Assembly: GCA_964019055.1 (NCBI GenBank)
Contig: OZ025222.1
Span: forward strand, 6,754,746 to 6,818,745
From: Anthopleura xanthogrammica
Taxonomy: Eukaryota > Cnidaria > Anthozoa > Actiniaria > Actiniidae
Direction of reading: 5' to 3'
DNA length: 64,000 bases
A program made the position numbers and the translations under genes. The notes under the pieces are model-generated. The model made no database searches and was not told the origin of the DNA. It saw only the letters and a program-made list of their open reading frames with translations. This document shows, piece by piece, positions 23,545 through 33,106 of the stretch (its first letter is position 1; every line of letters starts with the position of its first letter).

Positions 23545-24979
23545 TTTCAGGTTTTACTTCATTCATTATGGCTTCTAGTAGCGTGAATTTGTCAGATAGA
23601 AAACTTCCTTCATGGGAAATCGAAGTCCCTGAACCACAGCAAAGACGATTTGCTAGCATTACCGGCAGAGATGGATGTAGATAATCTCATTTCAAATCAA
23701 GAAAATGAGAACACGAAAAAGAAGACACTCTATGACTTGAAGACAGTGAGAGCGTATTTACTCAAAGAACACAATGAAGGCAGAGATTTGGAGATTATAC
23801 CGCCAGATGAATTGAATGTTTTACTGAGCCAGTTCATTGTAGCAGCAAGAACAAAAAGCGGTAAAAATTATGAACCTTCCTCGCTAAGAGGAATGTTATC
23901 AAGCGTAGACCGTTATCTTGGACGGCAAAACTACGGCAAAAGGCTCTTCTTTGATCCTGAGTTCAAGAAGATAAGAGAAGCTCTGAAAGCAAAGCAGAAG
24001 GAACTCAAACAAGGACATGGCAATAAGCCGAGAGCTACTACAGCCCTGACAGACGAGGAGATAGACATTCTTTTCGAGAAAAAAGTATTAGGAACGAGTA
24101 CTCCTCAAGCTCTTCTCAATACAGTTTGGCTAAATAACATTACACACTTTGGACTTCGAGGATGCAAAGAGCAGCGCCAGTTGCGTTGGGGAGACATAAC
24201 ACTAAAGACCAACAGTGAAGGGAAAGAGTTTCTCGATTATTGCGAAAGGCAAACAAAAACCAGAACTGGCGAAGACCCACGAAACGTACGTTCAGTGCCG
24301 CCCAGAATGTATGAAAACGCAGAAGTGGAGAATGAGCGTGATCCTGTTTATGTATACAAACTTTACTCAGAAAAACGTCCTCCTTCCATGTTAGAGCCAG
24401 ATGCACCATTCTATCTGTCTGTGAACCACTTCAAAACATCAACCTACCAAGAACTGAAGGATTGTTTTTGGTTCAAAGCACTGCCAATGGGAGTGAATAA
24501 ACTCGACACCATATTGAAAGACATGTGCAAAGCCGCTAGCATCACTGCAAAAACAAATCACGCGGGAAGAAAAACCCTTGTACAGAAACTCCAAGACAGT
24601 GGAGTCCCACCTAATCAAATCATCCAAGTAACTGGGCATAAGAGCATACAATCAATCAATAATTACAGCCAACTTGGAGAACGACAGCAAGAAAATATTT
24701 TAAAGATTTTATCGTCAAGAGGCAGTGCGACTGGAAGTGCGATAGGCATGGCGACTTTTCTGCAATCAAGCTTCAAGTTCGTCCACCTACTCGTCCGTGA
24801 ATGAAAACCAGCTTCAAACTATGTTCTATGGCAACACCATCACTGGAGCCACTTTTAACATCAACCTGGCATCCTCACCATCAGCGGCTTCAACACAAAG
24901 TTCAAGCAGCAGCGTCAAGTCCGTCAAGAAATATCGACGAATCATCGATTCATCGGATAGCAGTCAAGAGACTGAGTAA
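23545..24979 (+). pseudogene. Crypton-type tyrosine recombinase
   Basis: The long frame 23650-24804 (384 aa) encodes an N-terminal SAM-like region (YEPSSLRGMLSSVDRYLG) and the catalytic domain. Visible catalytic features are Arg in HFGLRGCKEQRQLRWGD, HxxR in NHAGRKTLVQKL, and the final His and Tyr in VTGHKSIQSINNYSQL. This matches the Crypton-derived family (DUF3504), which integrates DNA by strand exchange. An upstream ATG at about 23567 (MASSSVNLSDRKLPSW) is in another frame, and the C-terminal tail (GATFNINLASSPSAAS, about 24854-24900) is also out of frame. So there are probable frameshifts near 23670 and 24750. The core catalytic domain itself is unbroken. Confidence 0.85.
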
Positions 24980-25240
24980 GCATTAAGCTTCAGAGCAGTT
25001 TACTCTTTTACAGACTATTTTAAGTTCATTTAATAGTTTTACATGAATTTTGTACTCAAGTTGAGGAATATTTCACAATTAAAAACTCTATTTTTTATCA
25101 GTTTTTTCCGATGCAACCTTGAATAGAAACTGAGTCTACAAACATTGAGTATTTTGTTTACTTGTACCTCTTTTTATGGCAGGTAAATAAAAGTATAAAA
25201 GATAAATTTGCTTTCATGGATAATTATATGATAAACAGAA
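24980..25240. other. 3' flank of the recombinase
   Basis: AT-rich, with no recognisable coding. Confidence 0.4.
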
Positions 25241-25373
25241 TATTACATGGGCGCGCGGAGATACGGATTTTATCTTCTCGTATTGAAAAGATCTCACTCG
25301 TTCGCTGCGCTCACTCGTGAGATCTTTTCAACACTCGGAGATAAAATCCGTATCTCCGCGCGCCCATGTAATA
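25241..25373. repeat. 133-bp hairpin
   Basis: Bases 25241-25275 and 25339-25373 are exact complements (TATTACATGGGCGCGCGGAG and onward). A second stem lies inside (TGAAAAGATCTCACTCG against its complement). It may be a small fold-back element or the right end of the recombinase element. Confidence 0.92.
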
Positions 25374-25789
25374 TCCTCTATATCAATGAGTAATCAGCTA
25401 CTAAGATCAGGAGGGATACAATGGGCATACTTTAAGATGACGTCATCTAAATAGTGAAATCTGAGTCATAATAATAATATAAACTTTTATTAAGGGTTAT
25501 ATTTGATATCTATACAGATATGCATGGCCCTAAAAAACGTACAAATATAAATAGTTAAAACCGTATGAAATAAATATAAACATGCTAAAAGTGTCAATAG
25601 TGGTAAAAAACCTGATATGAAACTTCAGAATTCAGTCTGTATCTGTAATCAAATAATGAATGCCCAGAAATTCCAAAAACATGATTCTTTATGTTTATAG
25701 AATCAATCACAACAGAGCATGCAACTGTTACTTTCTTATTTCAGTGTTTGCTGTTGTTTATTCTCATATATTATTTTCCACAAATTTCA
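25374..25789. other. No gene recognised
   Basis: AT-rich sequence up to the acceptor (TTTCAG, ending at 25789) that opens the RING exon. Confidence 0.4.
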
Positions 25790-26421
25790 GGCTCACAGTT
25801 TTGGAAGTCAAATAGAAAGATAGTTGCAGTAAAGAGTGCACAGTACACACAAGCCAAACAAACTTCACTGGGAAAAAGAAACAAAAAGTGGAAACCAAAT
25901 GAGTTGCTCAGCCATCTTGAGGACATTGTTGAAGCAGCAGCAGCAGCAAATGTCAAATCCTCACCAACCTCTGTCAATGTTCCAACTTCAGAAGGGCTGA
26001 AGGAAATTTTTAAATGCACAGTTTGCCTGAATACTTCAGAGCTACCAGCGGCCTGTTGTCCTTGCTGTTCAAATGTAATTGGATGCATTCCATGCATTGA
26101 ACAGTGGCTGGAAACCCAACTTTCTCCCACCTGTCCTCTCTGCCTGTAAATGAAAGATACCAAGTTATACCATATGTAGCAAAGTTGACTAAACTTCTTG
26201 GCAATAAACAAGATAAGCCAGTTCAAGCAAGAGCTTTAAGTGTTGTTGGTACCAGTGCCAGCACAGGATCCTCAGATGTTGTCAGCACAGGAGCCAGTAC
26301 CAGTGTAACATCAAATGTTGCCAGTACCACTGTAGCATCGAATGACCGACAGGGTTTTACACCACTGACCACTTTCCAGTATGATGATGATGAGAATGAA
26401 TTCCCTCCAGCATTTCAATAG
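25790..26421 (+). pseudogene. RING-like zinc-finger protein, terminal exon with frameshift
   Basis: After an acceptor at 25789 the frame encodes a basic region (GKRNKKWKPNELLSHLED), an alanine run, and a RING-like finger: FKCTVCLNTSELPAACCPCC, CIPCIEQWL and CPLCL. The frame then hits TAA at 26147-26149, but the neighbouring frame continues smoothly as VNERYQVIPYVAKLTKLLG and a Ser/Thr/Val-rich tail to 26421. This indicates a one-base frameshift right after the last Cys pair. RING fingers usually recruit ubiquitin-conjugating enzymes. Upstream exons were not identified. Confidence 0.65.
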
Positions 26422-27255
26422 TTAGCTGTTTGAGAGACTCCTAACTAACATCCTTTTTTGTTGAGTTATTTATATATATAACATATATATGTGACACAAT
26501 ATATGATATGACTAATATTCCATCTCATATTTTAGTGGAAGATAAGTGGCATTGAAAGACCAGTATTCATCAGTCATGATATCAAAATTATTAACTTTTG
26601 TAATATTAACTTTGTTTTACTCTTAGAACATAATTGAGTTATGGTTGTTTACAAGAGTGGATCCAAGACAGAGGTCCAAGGAGTCTGCACTTCCCTCCCC
26701 CCTCATTTACAATTTATGGTCATTACAGCAAGTATGGTTTTAAAAAAGACATCACTTATTGAAATGTTTCTATTAAGTTTAAGTTTCCCAAAAATCCACA
26801 ATAACAAATCCTGGATCCATCCTTGGTTTACTAGCAAAAGCAAAAGCAAAAACTGGTTAGAACATATTAATGATTATAAATAGGATTATTATTTTTGCTG
26901 CATAACTGAGCATATAGTTATCAAATTTTGAAAGAATTTCCTTTTTGTTGGTTTGCTTTCTGTTAGAACTATGCATAATTTTAAGTTTGAAAGATAAAAA
27001 GAACTTGCAAATCATACTAAGAGAAACCATTTTAAAGGTTTTATGAGGTCATTAACCATATTTTCAATTCTAATCATAGCCAATAAGTTGTTGTATTGTT
27101 CTTAAGAGTTCGTGTTTTCAAATATGGACCATCAATGAGTTAAAAAAATCCATATGATGGGGAAAATCCAGTAAAAATCACTAACATGGCAGTATTGGGA
27201 ACAGCTTGTATTTCAGATTATCAATAAAGTCAGATCTTCTGCCAGACTGTCTCAG
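26422..27255. other. No gene recognised
   Basis: AT-rich, with a short (TA) run near 26475-26490. Frames present are short and lack recognisable motifs. Confidence 0.45.
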
Positions 27256-27580
27256 TAATCGCTATAAATGAAAGCACTGCTTTTTCAAATAAGGCAATAT
27301 TTCTTCCAATCAAATGATTATGAATGCTTTCAAAAGAAGGATTTTCTTTCATAAATCTTATCTCTCTCTGTGGAATCCCTTCCGGTCTGTCTTTTAATGG
27401 GTCGATTCCAACACAGCATTAATGTTAAGCTTTCCTCCTGTATTTTCATAAATACTACTGTATTGCCTCTTCAACCGTTGGTACCAAACTAGAATCAATC
27501 TTCTTACTCTTGATTCATTTGCTGCAATAATGTTTGGAATTAGAAGATTGCTTTCTGGTGTAAAAAAGAGCTCCATGGTT
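27256..27580 (-). pseudogene. Degenerate copy of the gene at 27889-28170
   Basis: On the minus strand it reads NIIAANESRVRRL, then YENTGGKLN. After a frameshift it continues DPLKDRPEGIPQREIRF, then ENPSFESIHNHLIG and LFEKAVLSFIAIT. Each segment has a counterpart in the better-preserved copy at 27889-28170. I do not recognise the family with confidence; the layout resembles the C-terminal tail of integrase-type transposases. Confidence 0.6.
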
Positions 27581-27888
27581 AATTAGCTCATCATCGGTAA
27601 TCGGGAAGCCATTTTCGAAAAATCTAACACAGGGAGCCCAACATTTTAAAGGCAAGCCTCAAAAACACACAGGAAGCCCATACAAGAATTAAGAGCACGC
27701 GCTAAGTTAATATTTGGTCTTGTTTCTTTGGGTTTGTGTTTGGTCCTCACTCATCAGAAACACCCTTTTCATGATTTTTGTTAACTTTTATTGACATATC
27801 ACATAACACAAGCTTTATTGTGATGACCGTAATCTATCTTCTCTGGATTGATTGGTACAATATATCAAATAAATCTACAGATGTTGTG

Positions 27889-28484
27889 TTAGCTATCAGT
27901 TATTTGTATGAATGACAGCACTGCGTTTTCGAATAGATCCCCATCCCCGGATACTAAATGGTCGAAAATTATATCAAATGCAGGATTTTCAGTTATAAAC
28001 TTGCTCTCTCTCCTTCTGATTGCTTCAACATTGCCCTGCAATGGGTCTATTCCAAAGCAGCACTCACGGGTCAGCTTGCCTTCTGTATTTTCATATAGAA
28101 TTACAGCGTCTTCGACAGAAGGTACAAGGGTAGGATCGATCCTTCTGACCTGCGAATTATTTGCTGCCATGACATTTGGAATCTGTTCCTTGCTACCTAA
28201 AGTGAAAAAATAAATCTAATTCAAATGAAAGAACACATATATATCTTTAATGCTAAGATACTCTATAACTATAAGAATCTGGCCCGGGAATCTGGTAAAA
28301 TTGGGTCCTGTAAGACTTGTAAGACCTGTAATGAATATTTACCCTCTATGGGATGTGCATTCCATACAGCAACTAACCGCTTTGCTCCGATTTCAGCAAC
28401 ACTCATCGTCACAAAAGAGACACAAAATTTTACAGCTGGGTCATAAATATTAAATAATAATCGGCTTTCCATGGAAACCAACAC
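27889..28484 (-). pseudogene. Unrecognised protein, C-terminal two exons
   Basis: Minus-strand exon 28484-28344 (SVAEIGAKRLVAVWNAHPIEG) ends at a GTAAAT donor. It joins an exon starting after TTTAG near 28198 that encodes KEQIPNVMAANNSQVRR, then LPYENTEG-like blocks (ILYENTEGKLTRECCFGIDP) and LFENAVLSFIQITDS with a stop at 27889. The W-N-x-H block followed by a conserved tail recalls integrase-core transposases. That is a guess, and no catalytic residues are visible. The start is missing. Confidence 0.5.
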
Positions 28485-29280
28485 TTCCTTTATTAGGAAT
28501 GGTGTTCTTAGTTCTTGTTTTTACAATATTTTGTTTTTTTCACAGCTTGCTATGAATATGGATATATTTCAACAGTTATTCAGAGGAACCCCAAGGTGCC
28601 ATGACAGTTAAGAGCAGCCGTCTGTAAAAACCGACCATACGTGTGCAGAATAAAAAAATTCCAAAATTCTCAAACAATTCCCAAACGTAGGCCTATGTGA
28701 GCTCTACTTGGGAAAAATACTAAAAAGTTCATACGATTTTTATTTTAGGAGAAAAATGCAATTTTGTGTTTTCCACTAAACAAGGACGATTTGAAGCCGT
28801 TTCAACATAAATCAGAAAAAAATACATAAAATATTTTCGTCTTAACCCATGCTAAAACAATTTACATCGCATAAAAGAGTGCTAAATTTGCGGTTCCTCC
28901 AAAGTTAAAGTTTTGAATTTAGAATGATTTTGAATATTTTACAGAGTTTTAAACTTTGACAATTTTTCGCATGTCAAAAATATGGTCTACTTTAACATCA
29001 AAGATCGCACCGTGCTACATGGATTCAGATAAAATGACACTCACACAATTAATCTACTATGTTTAAACTTCCGGAAACTGCAATAAAATTCTTGGGCTAC
29101 TGAAAAGATGTAATTTTAGAGCCCTCGTAAAATCCACTTGAAGGTTCAAAAAGGTCGTTACGTAATAATTGCTTAACTCATGTGTTGACAAGTTTAAAAA
29201 TAACCACACATTGAAATCGCCACAAAATACTCTTTATTTTAGATACACGAACCCGTATCACCTATGCAATAGAATAATTA
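28485..29280. other. No gene recognised
   Basis: AT-rich left flank of the second TA-inserted transposon. Confidence 0.45.
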
Positions 29281-29358
29281 CAGCGCGACGCGCCTTACCT
29301 GTCCACCAGACAAACATTTTTGACATTTTTTGACACTTTTTTGATTGAGAGGCGGAGT
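29281..29358. repeat. Left terminal inverted repeat (about 78 bp)
   Basis: Imperfect reverse complement of 32641-32720, with substitutions and small indels after the first 19 bases. Confidence 0.93.
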
Positions 29359-29424
29359 CATCACAAAGGTGCCGACACACCATTTGATTAGCGAGTTTCA
29401 CAGTTCATTATTGCTATCGTCGGT

Positions 29425-30396
29425 ATGAAGTACAAAGTTAAAGTCGAGTACGGCAAAGATAGATTTGTCAAATTTTCTATTGACGGACAACTCGTCGATG
29501 GAAGTATACAAAACTATTCGTTCTCTTCCCTGGTTGAAGACATTCGTAAGCGATGTGGAAGTTTGAGACATCAATTTTTACGCATAAGATATAAAGATGA
29601 AGATGGGGATTACGTGAATTTGATCGAGGACGACATAGAGAACTTCAATGACATGTTCGTTCGTGCACCAAGTGAAGGCGAAGGCACAGCATTGTGTCGC
29701 AAGATCTTACTTAGAGTAGCCGAACTCGATTCGCCAGTCGTTCAACCCATGGACTGTACCGTGAAAAGGAGAAAGCTTCATGAACTACCCTCGAACGTCA
29801 CCCAACAAAACACAACTGGCGGGAAACTTTGTCCTCGTTCATTGGAACCAAGTTTTAATACGGCAAACTCAGCCTTGGACCACGTTAAAAATGAACTAAC
29901 TGAAAACCTGCAAATCAAGAAAGCTTTGCTTTCTAGTGCGGAAGATGAACTTCTCAAAGTAACGCATGAAAACGAATCTTTAACTCCACTGTCAGCAATA
30001 CGAGGGAGGCTTTGTGGAAATTGTCACAAGTCGGGCCATACAAAACCCAAATGTCTATCTTCTCCTTGCTCATCACACGAGGTTTGTGGGGTAAGGGATA
30101 AACACCCTGAATTAAAGCAAAAAATAGCTGAGCTGCAAAAATAAATCAAGCGATTACAGCAGGAATTCAACGATGCACAATCCAAGCTGATGGCATTTAG
30201 CGAATCTCGCACTAGAGCATCGACATCATTCTTTGCTATAATGCGTCCGAGACTGAAAGTACGCAATTTGATTAAGTACAGTGACCGTGTGCAATTAGAT
30301 CGTGACCTTCTCATACTTGAAAAAGCTCTGATTTTGACTGGCAATTACCAGTCCTCATTGAACAGTATCGAAACAGAAACATTGATAACTACTTGA
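29425..30396 (+). pseudogene. Transposon-borne PB1 / CCHC zinc-knuckle / coiled-coil protein
   Basis: From ATG at 29425, residues 2-90 form a PB1 domain: a basic first strand (YKVKVEYGKDRFVKF) and the acidic OPCA loop IRYKDEDGDYVNLIEDD. PB1 domains bind head to tail through these basic and acidic faces, so it should self-associate. A linker follows, then a zinc knuckle CGNCHKSGHTKPKC (C-x2-C-x4-H-x4-C), a nucleic-acid-binding motif, and a helical region rich in K, Q, E and L. A TAA at 30142-30144 interrupts that helix, but the same frame continues (IKRLQQEFNDAQSKLM) to 30396. So either this copy is inactivated late or the shorter 239-aa protein is used. It sits inside the transposon with no visible intron. 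Confidence 0.85.
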
Positions 30397-30590
30397 ACCG
30401 CGGCTGCTCTTCTTCCTCTTCTACTCGAGTATCTATTGACTAAATAATGAACTTGACACTATATAACTTGTGGCCATGAATTGTATACACCTGTACGTTG
30501 TGTTTTATCAGTAGCTCTGGTTTACTTGTTTACATTTGTAAAGGAAATTGACAAGGCATTCAATGGTGATTATAACTGTACATTATACTC

Positions 30591-30796
30591 CAGTATTGTA
30601 CTCACAATAAACAGCTAGCAAGTATTTTATTGTTCAAGTGAATTACTATAATAAGTTGTGGAAGCAGTTGAGATATAAATCTATTTACAACCACAGTATT
30701 GTACTCACAATAAACAGCTAGCAAGTATTTTATTGTTCAAGTGAATTACTATAATAAGTTGTGGAAGCAGTTGAGATATAAATCTATTTACAACCA
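30591..30796. repeat. 103-bp tandem duplication
   Basis: Bases 30591-30693 are repeated at 30694-30796 with no visible difference, in the spacer between the two convergent genes. The lack of divergence points to a recent duplication. Confidence 0.93.
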
Positions 30797-31045
30797 CATC
30801 GGGCTAGCTAATGATTGATAATTTATGTAATTTGTTGATTATACGGTCAATTAAAATATGTTGTGTTATGATTCTCGAATTTTATTGTGTTCTTCAACCT
30901 TCGAGCTTCCACGGGTCGATTCTGTGGAAGTCTCTGCTAGCAGGGAACCTTCGAGCTATTTTCGTGCTAAAACATTTACTAGTATATATTACCTAGTAAA
31001 CTAAAAACACAAGAGATCGAGAGATAACAGGTTTTAGTATGAGCT

Positions 31046-31092
31046 GTACTAATTTGCATAATGTCATCCGATGACATTATGCAAATTAGTAC
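31046..31092. repeat. Perfect 23-bp-arm palindrome between convergent genes
   Basis: GTACTAATTTGCATAATGTC (and on to 31068) is exactly complementary to 31070-31092, with a single-base centre. It lies between the two 3' ends. It could form a hairpin in either transcript, but no function is shown. Confidence 0.9.
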
Positions 31093-31411
31093 GGCTAAAG
31101 AACTGAATATTTCATAAAACAGTTTGTAAACGTGAATTGTACTAGGACTTTAGGTTTTCAATGAAAAACTTCATATACTATATAATGTAATACTACTAAA
31201 AAAACAACTTTCATAACTTATTGGATTCTAGCACTTTGTTCTCACGCTGAGCTAAAAATAGACCTCATCCAAATCAGACATGTTATGAATTACTCTATTC
31301 GACCAGAGTTACTAACTCTCATTCTTCTCTTTATCATAGATCAATAACAACGAATCATATTCAAATATATTTTTGGTTATCATTACATATACATGCAGTA
31401 TTTGGTTGTTT

Positions 31412-32570
31412 TTATATCAGATAACCACACTTCCTGAAGTAGCCTGCTGAGTTTTCTGGCGTAATATTGCAAATTGCTTCGCCAATTGCCACTTCAGTTT
31501 CATTTGTTGCTAACAACTGGTGTCGTTTAAGGAACTGTTTGATCTGGTTGAAACAATACTCGCACGTATTGAAGTGTGGAGAGTACGGTGGCTGATAAAT
31601 CAAATCAATTCCGCAAGCAGTGAGCATATTTCTCAGCAACGGTTCAATGTGGCGGGCGTGATGAAAGCCACAATTGTCCATTACTACAGCATCGCCACGC
31701 TCTAAAGCAGCACTACCGTCGGCCCGTTGTACCTGTAAAGCATCGTCAAAAAAATTAAGAAGTTCCAATCCATTTGACGCACCTGGAAGAATATTGAAAG
31801 TGTCAACACCCACAACAGAATGAAGTAAATTTATTGTGAATGTGGCGTTAGATGCGTACCGTTGTACTTCAATTGCTCGCTCACCAACCCTAGCGCTGCC
31901 GTATTTGCGATTGCATGTCGTCTTTATCACGCTTGATTCATCAAAAAAATGAAGCTTGCTTGCTGAGTATGTAGATATCGTCTGTAAATATTCATTTTGA
32001 CGATCTATAGCGCCTGGGCTTTCTGCTTCAAGTTGACGAACCGTGATTTTTTTCTTACTGAAGAGCAGATCATTTCTGAGACGCTTGTTGATTTGCGATG
32101 TTCCCGGCAAGTCATTTGGGTGCACGACTCCATCCAACAGTAGCCTTTGCTGAATCTCGGAAACGTAAGCACTTGGTTTTATATGCTTTTGAACCTCGAT
32201 GTATTCGAGAACAGTTGTGTCAATTTTAGATTCCACGAAACTAGTCCTAGGTATAGGATTTGACGAATTGGTTTGCTCGTAGCTTTGAACAACATTTCTT
32301 ACAAATGTATGACTTGTTCGGACTTCTCGTGCAATAGCGCGCTGTCCTAGGCCTTGGTGGTTCAAATCTAATATTCTCTCACGGCGAAGAGTAGGCATTA
32401 GTCTTCCATTATCGTAAATGCCTCCGTTTGCGTTCAAACGCAATTGAATATTTGCTGCAGAAAGCGAAAAAATATTGGTTAATTGAAAACGAAATAGCAT
32501 TTCAGCAAACCGTGATTGTTTCAGGAAGATTTATTTTGAGATTGTACTTACGTATTCCTTGAAAATTCAT
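31412..32570 (-). CDS. Tc1/mariner-type DDE transposase, two exons, 353 aa
   Basis: Minus-strand exon 1 (32570-32552) encodes MNFQGI. Exon 2 (32454-31412) follows a CTGCAG acceptor, and phases agree, giving 1,062 nt. The paired-like DNA-binding region includes RRERILDLNHQGLGQRAIAR, then a second helix set. The catalytic residues are in LHFFDESSVIKTT (D), DAVVMDNCGFHHARH (D) and PPYSPHFNTCEYCFNQIKQF (E). The frame is uninterrupted and all DDE residues are present, so it may be functional. It would mobilise the element bounded by 29281-32720. It differs clearly from the transposase at 4818-7630, so the two elements are separate families. Confidence 0.92.
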
Positions 32571-32640
32571 GTTCTTTTGTCAGTCATGACTAGGTAATCT
32601 TGTTTACATCAGTTTTAGGTTCGCGCGCTAAATCAAATTA

Positions 32641-32720
32641 ACTCCGCCTCTCAATCAAAAAAGTGTCAAAAAAATGTCAAAATTGTTTGTCTGGTGGAAA
32701 CGGTAAGGCGCGTCGCGCTG
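32641..32720. repeat. Right terminal inverted repeat (about 80 bp)
   Basis: Partner of 29281-29358. The transposase start codon (32570) lies about 70 bp inside it. Confidence 0.93.
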
Positions 32721-33106
32721 TAAAGTTTGACAAACTTTTGAATAGAAAAAACATCGCTTAACAGCATGATTATGCCAGTATTTGGTCAATATATTACAAC
32801 TTGCTGACATTGTCATTGAATCAATCTTTCACATCAAACAATTCTCCTCGCTAAAATACCAATAAATAATCGCGACGTACTTGTACTTCCTTTGAACCAG
32901 GCCAGATACTGACAAATCACAGCATTAAGCTGATTTACAGACATAATATTCCCCACTAAATTACACATTGCTCTGTTGCATTAATGTCGCTTTGTAAACA
33001 AATAGTGAAGTGTGTTGTGTGACACACAGGAAACCCAATTTCGAATAATTCTTTGAACAGTTAAAACTTAATACATCACTAATGAACATGTAGTTGCGAT
33101 GAGAAA
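32721..33106. other. No gene recognised
   Basis: AT-rich spacer between the transposon and the first copy of the large transposase family. Confidence 0.4.

Larger units (their letters stand above)
29281..32720. mobile_element. 3.4 kb Tc1/mariner-type transposon with transposase and PB1-domain gene
   Basis: It begins CAGCGCGACGCGCCTTACC at 29281 and ends with the complement at 32720, flanked by TA (29279-29280 and 32721-32722). The TIRs (29281-29358 and 32641-32720) match over about 80 bp with a few differences. Inside are two convergent genes: a PB1/zinc-knuckle protein on plus (29425-30396) and a DDE transposase on minus (32570-31412). The layout mirrors the element at 4609-10440: CAG termini, TA target, transposase and an accessory gene facing each other. 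Confidence 0.93.

Noticed and set aside
27908..28213. Plus-strand frame of 101 aa
   Set aside because: It is antisense to the better-supported minus-strand exon, which has a paralogue and a splice site.
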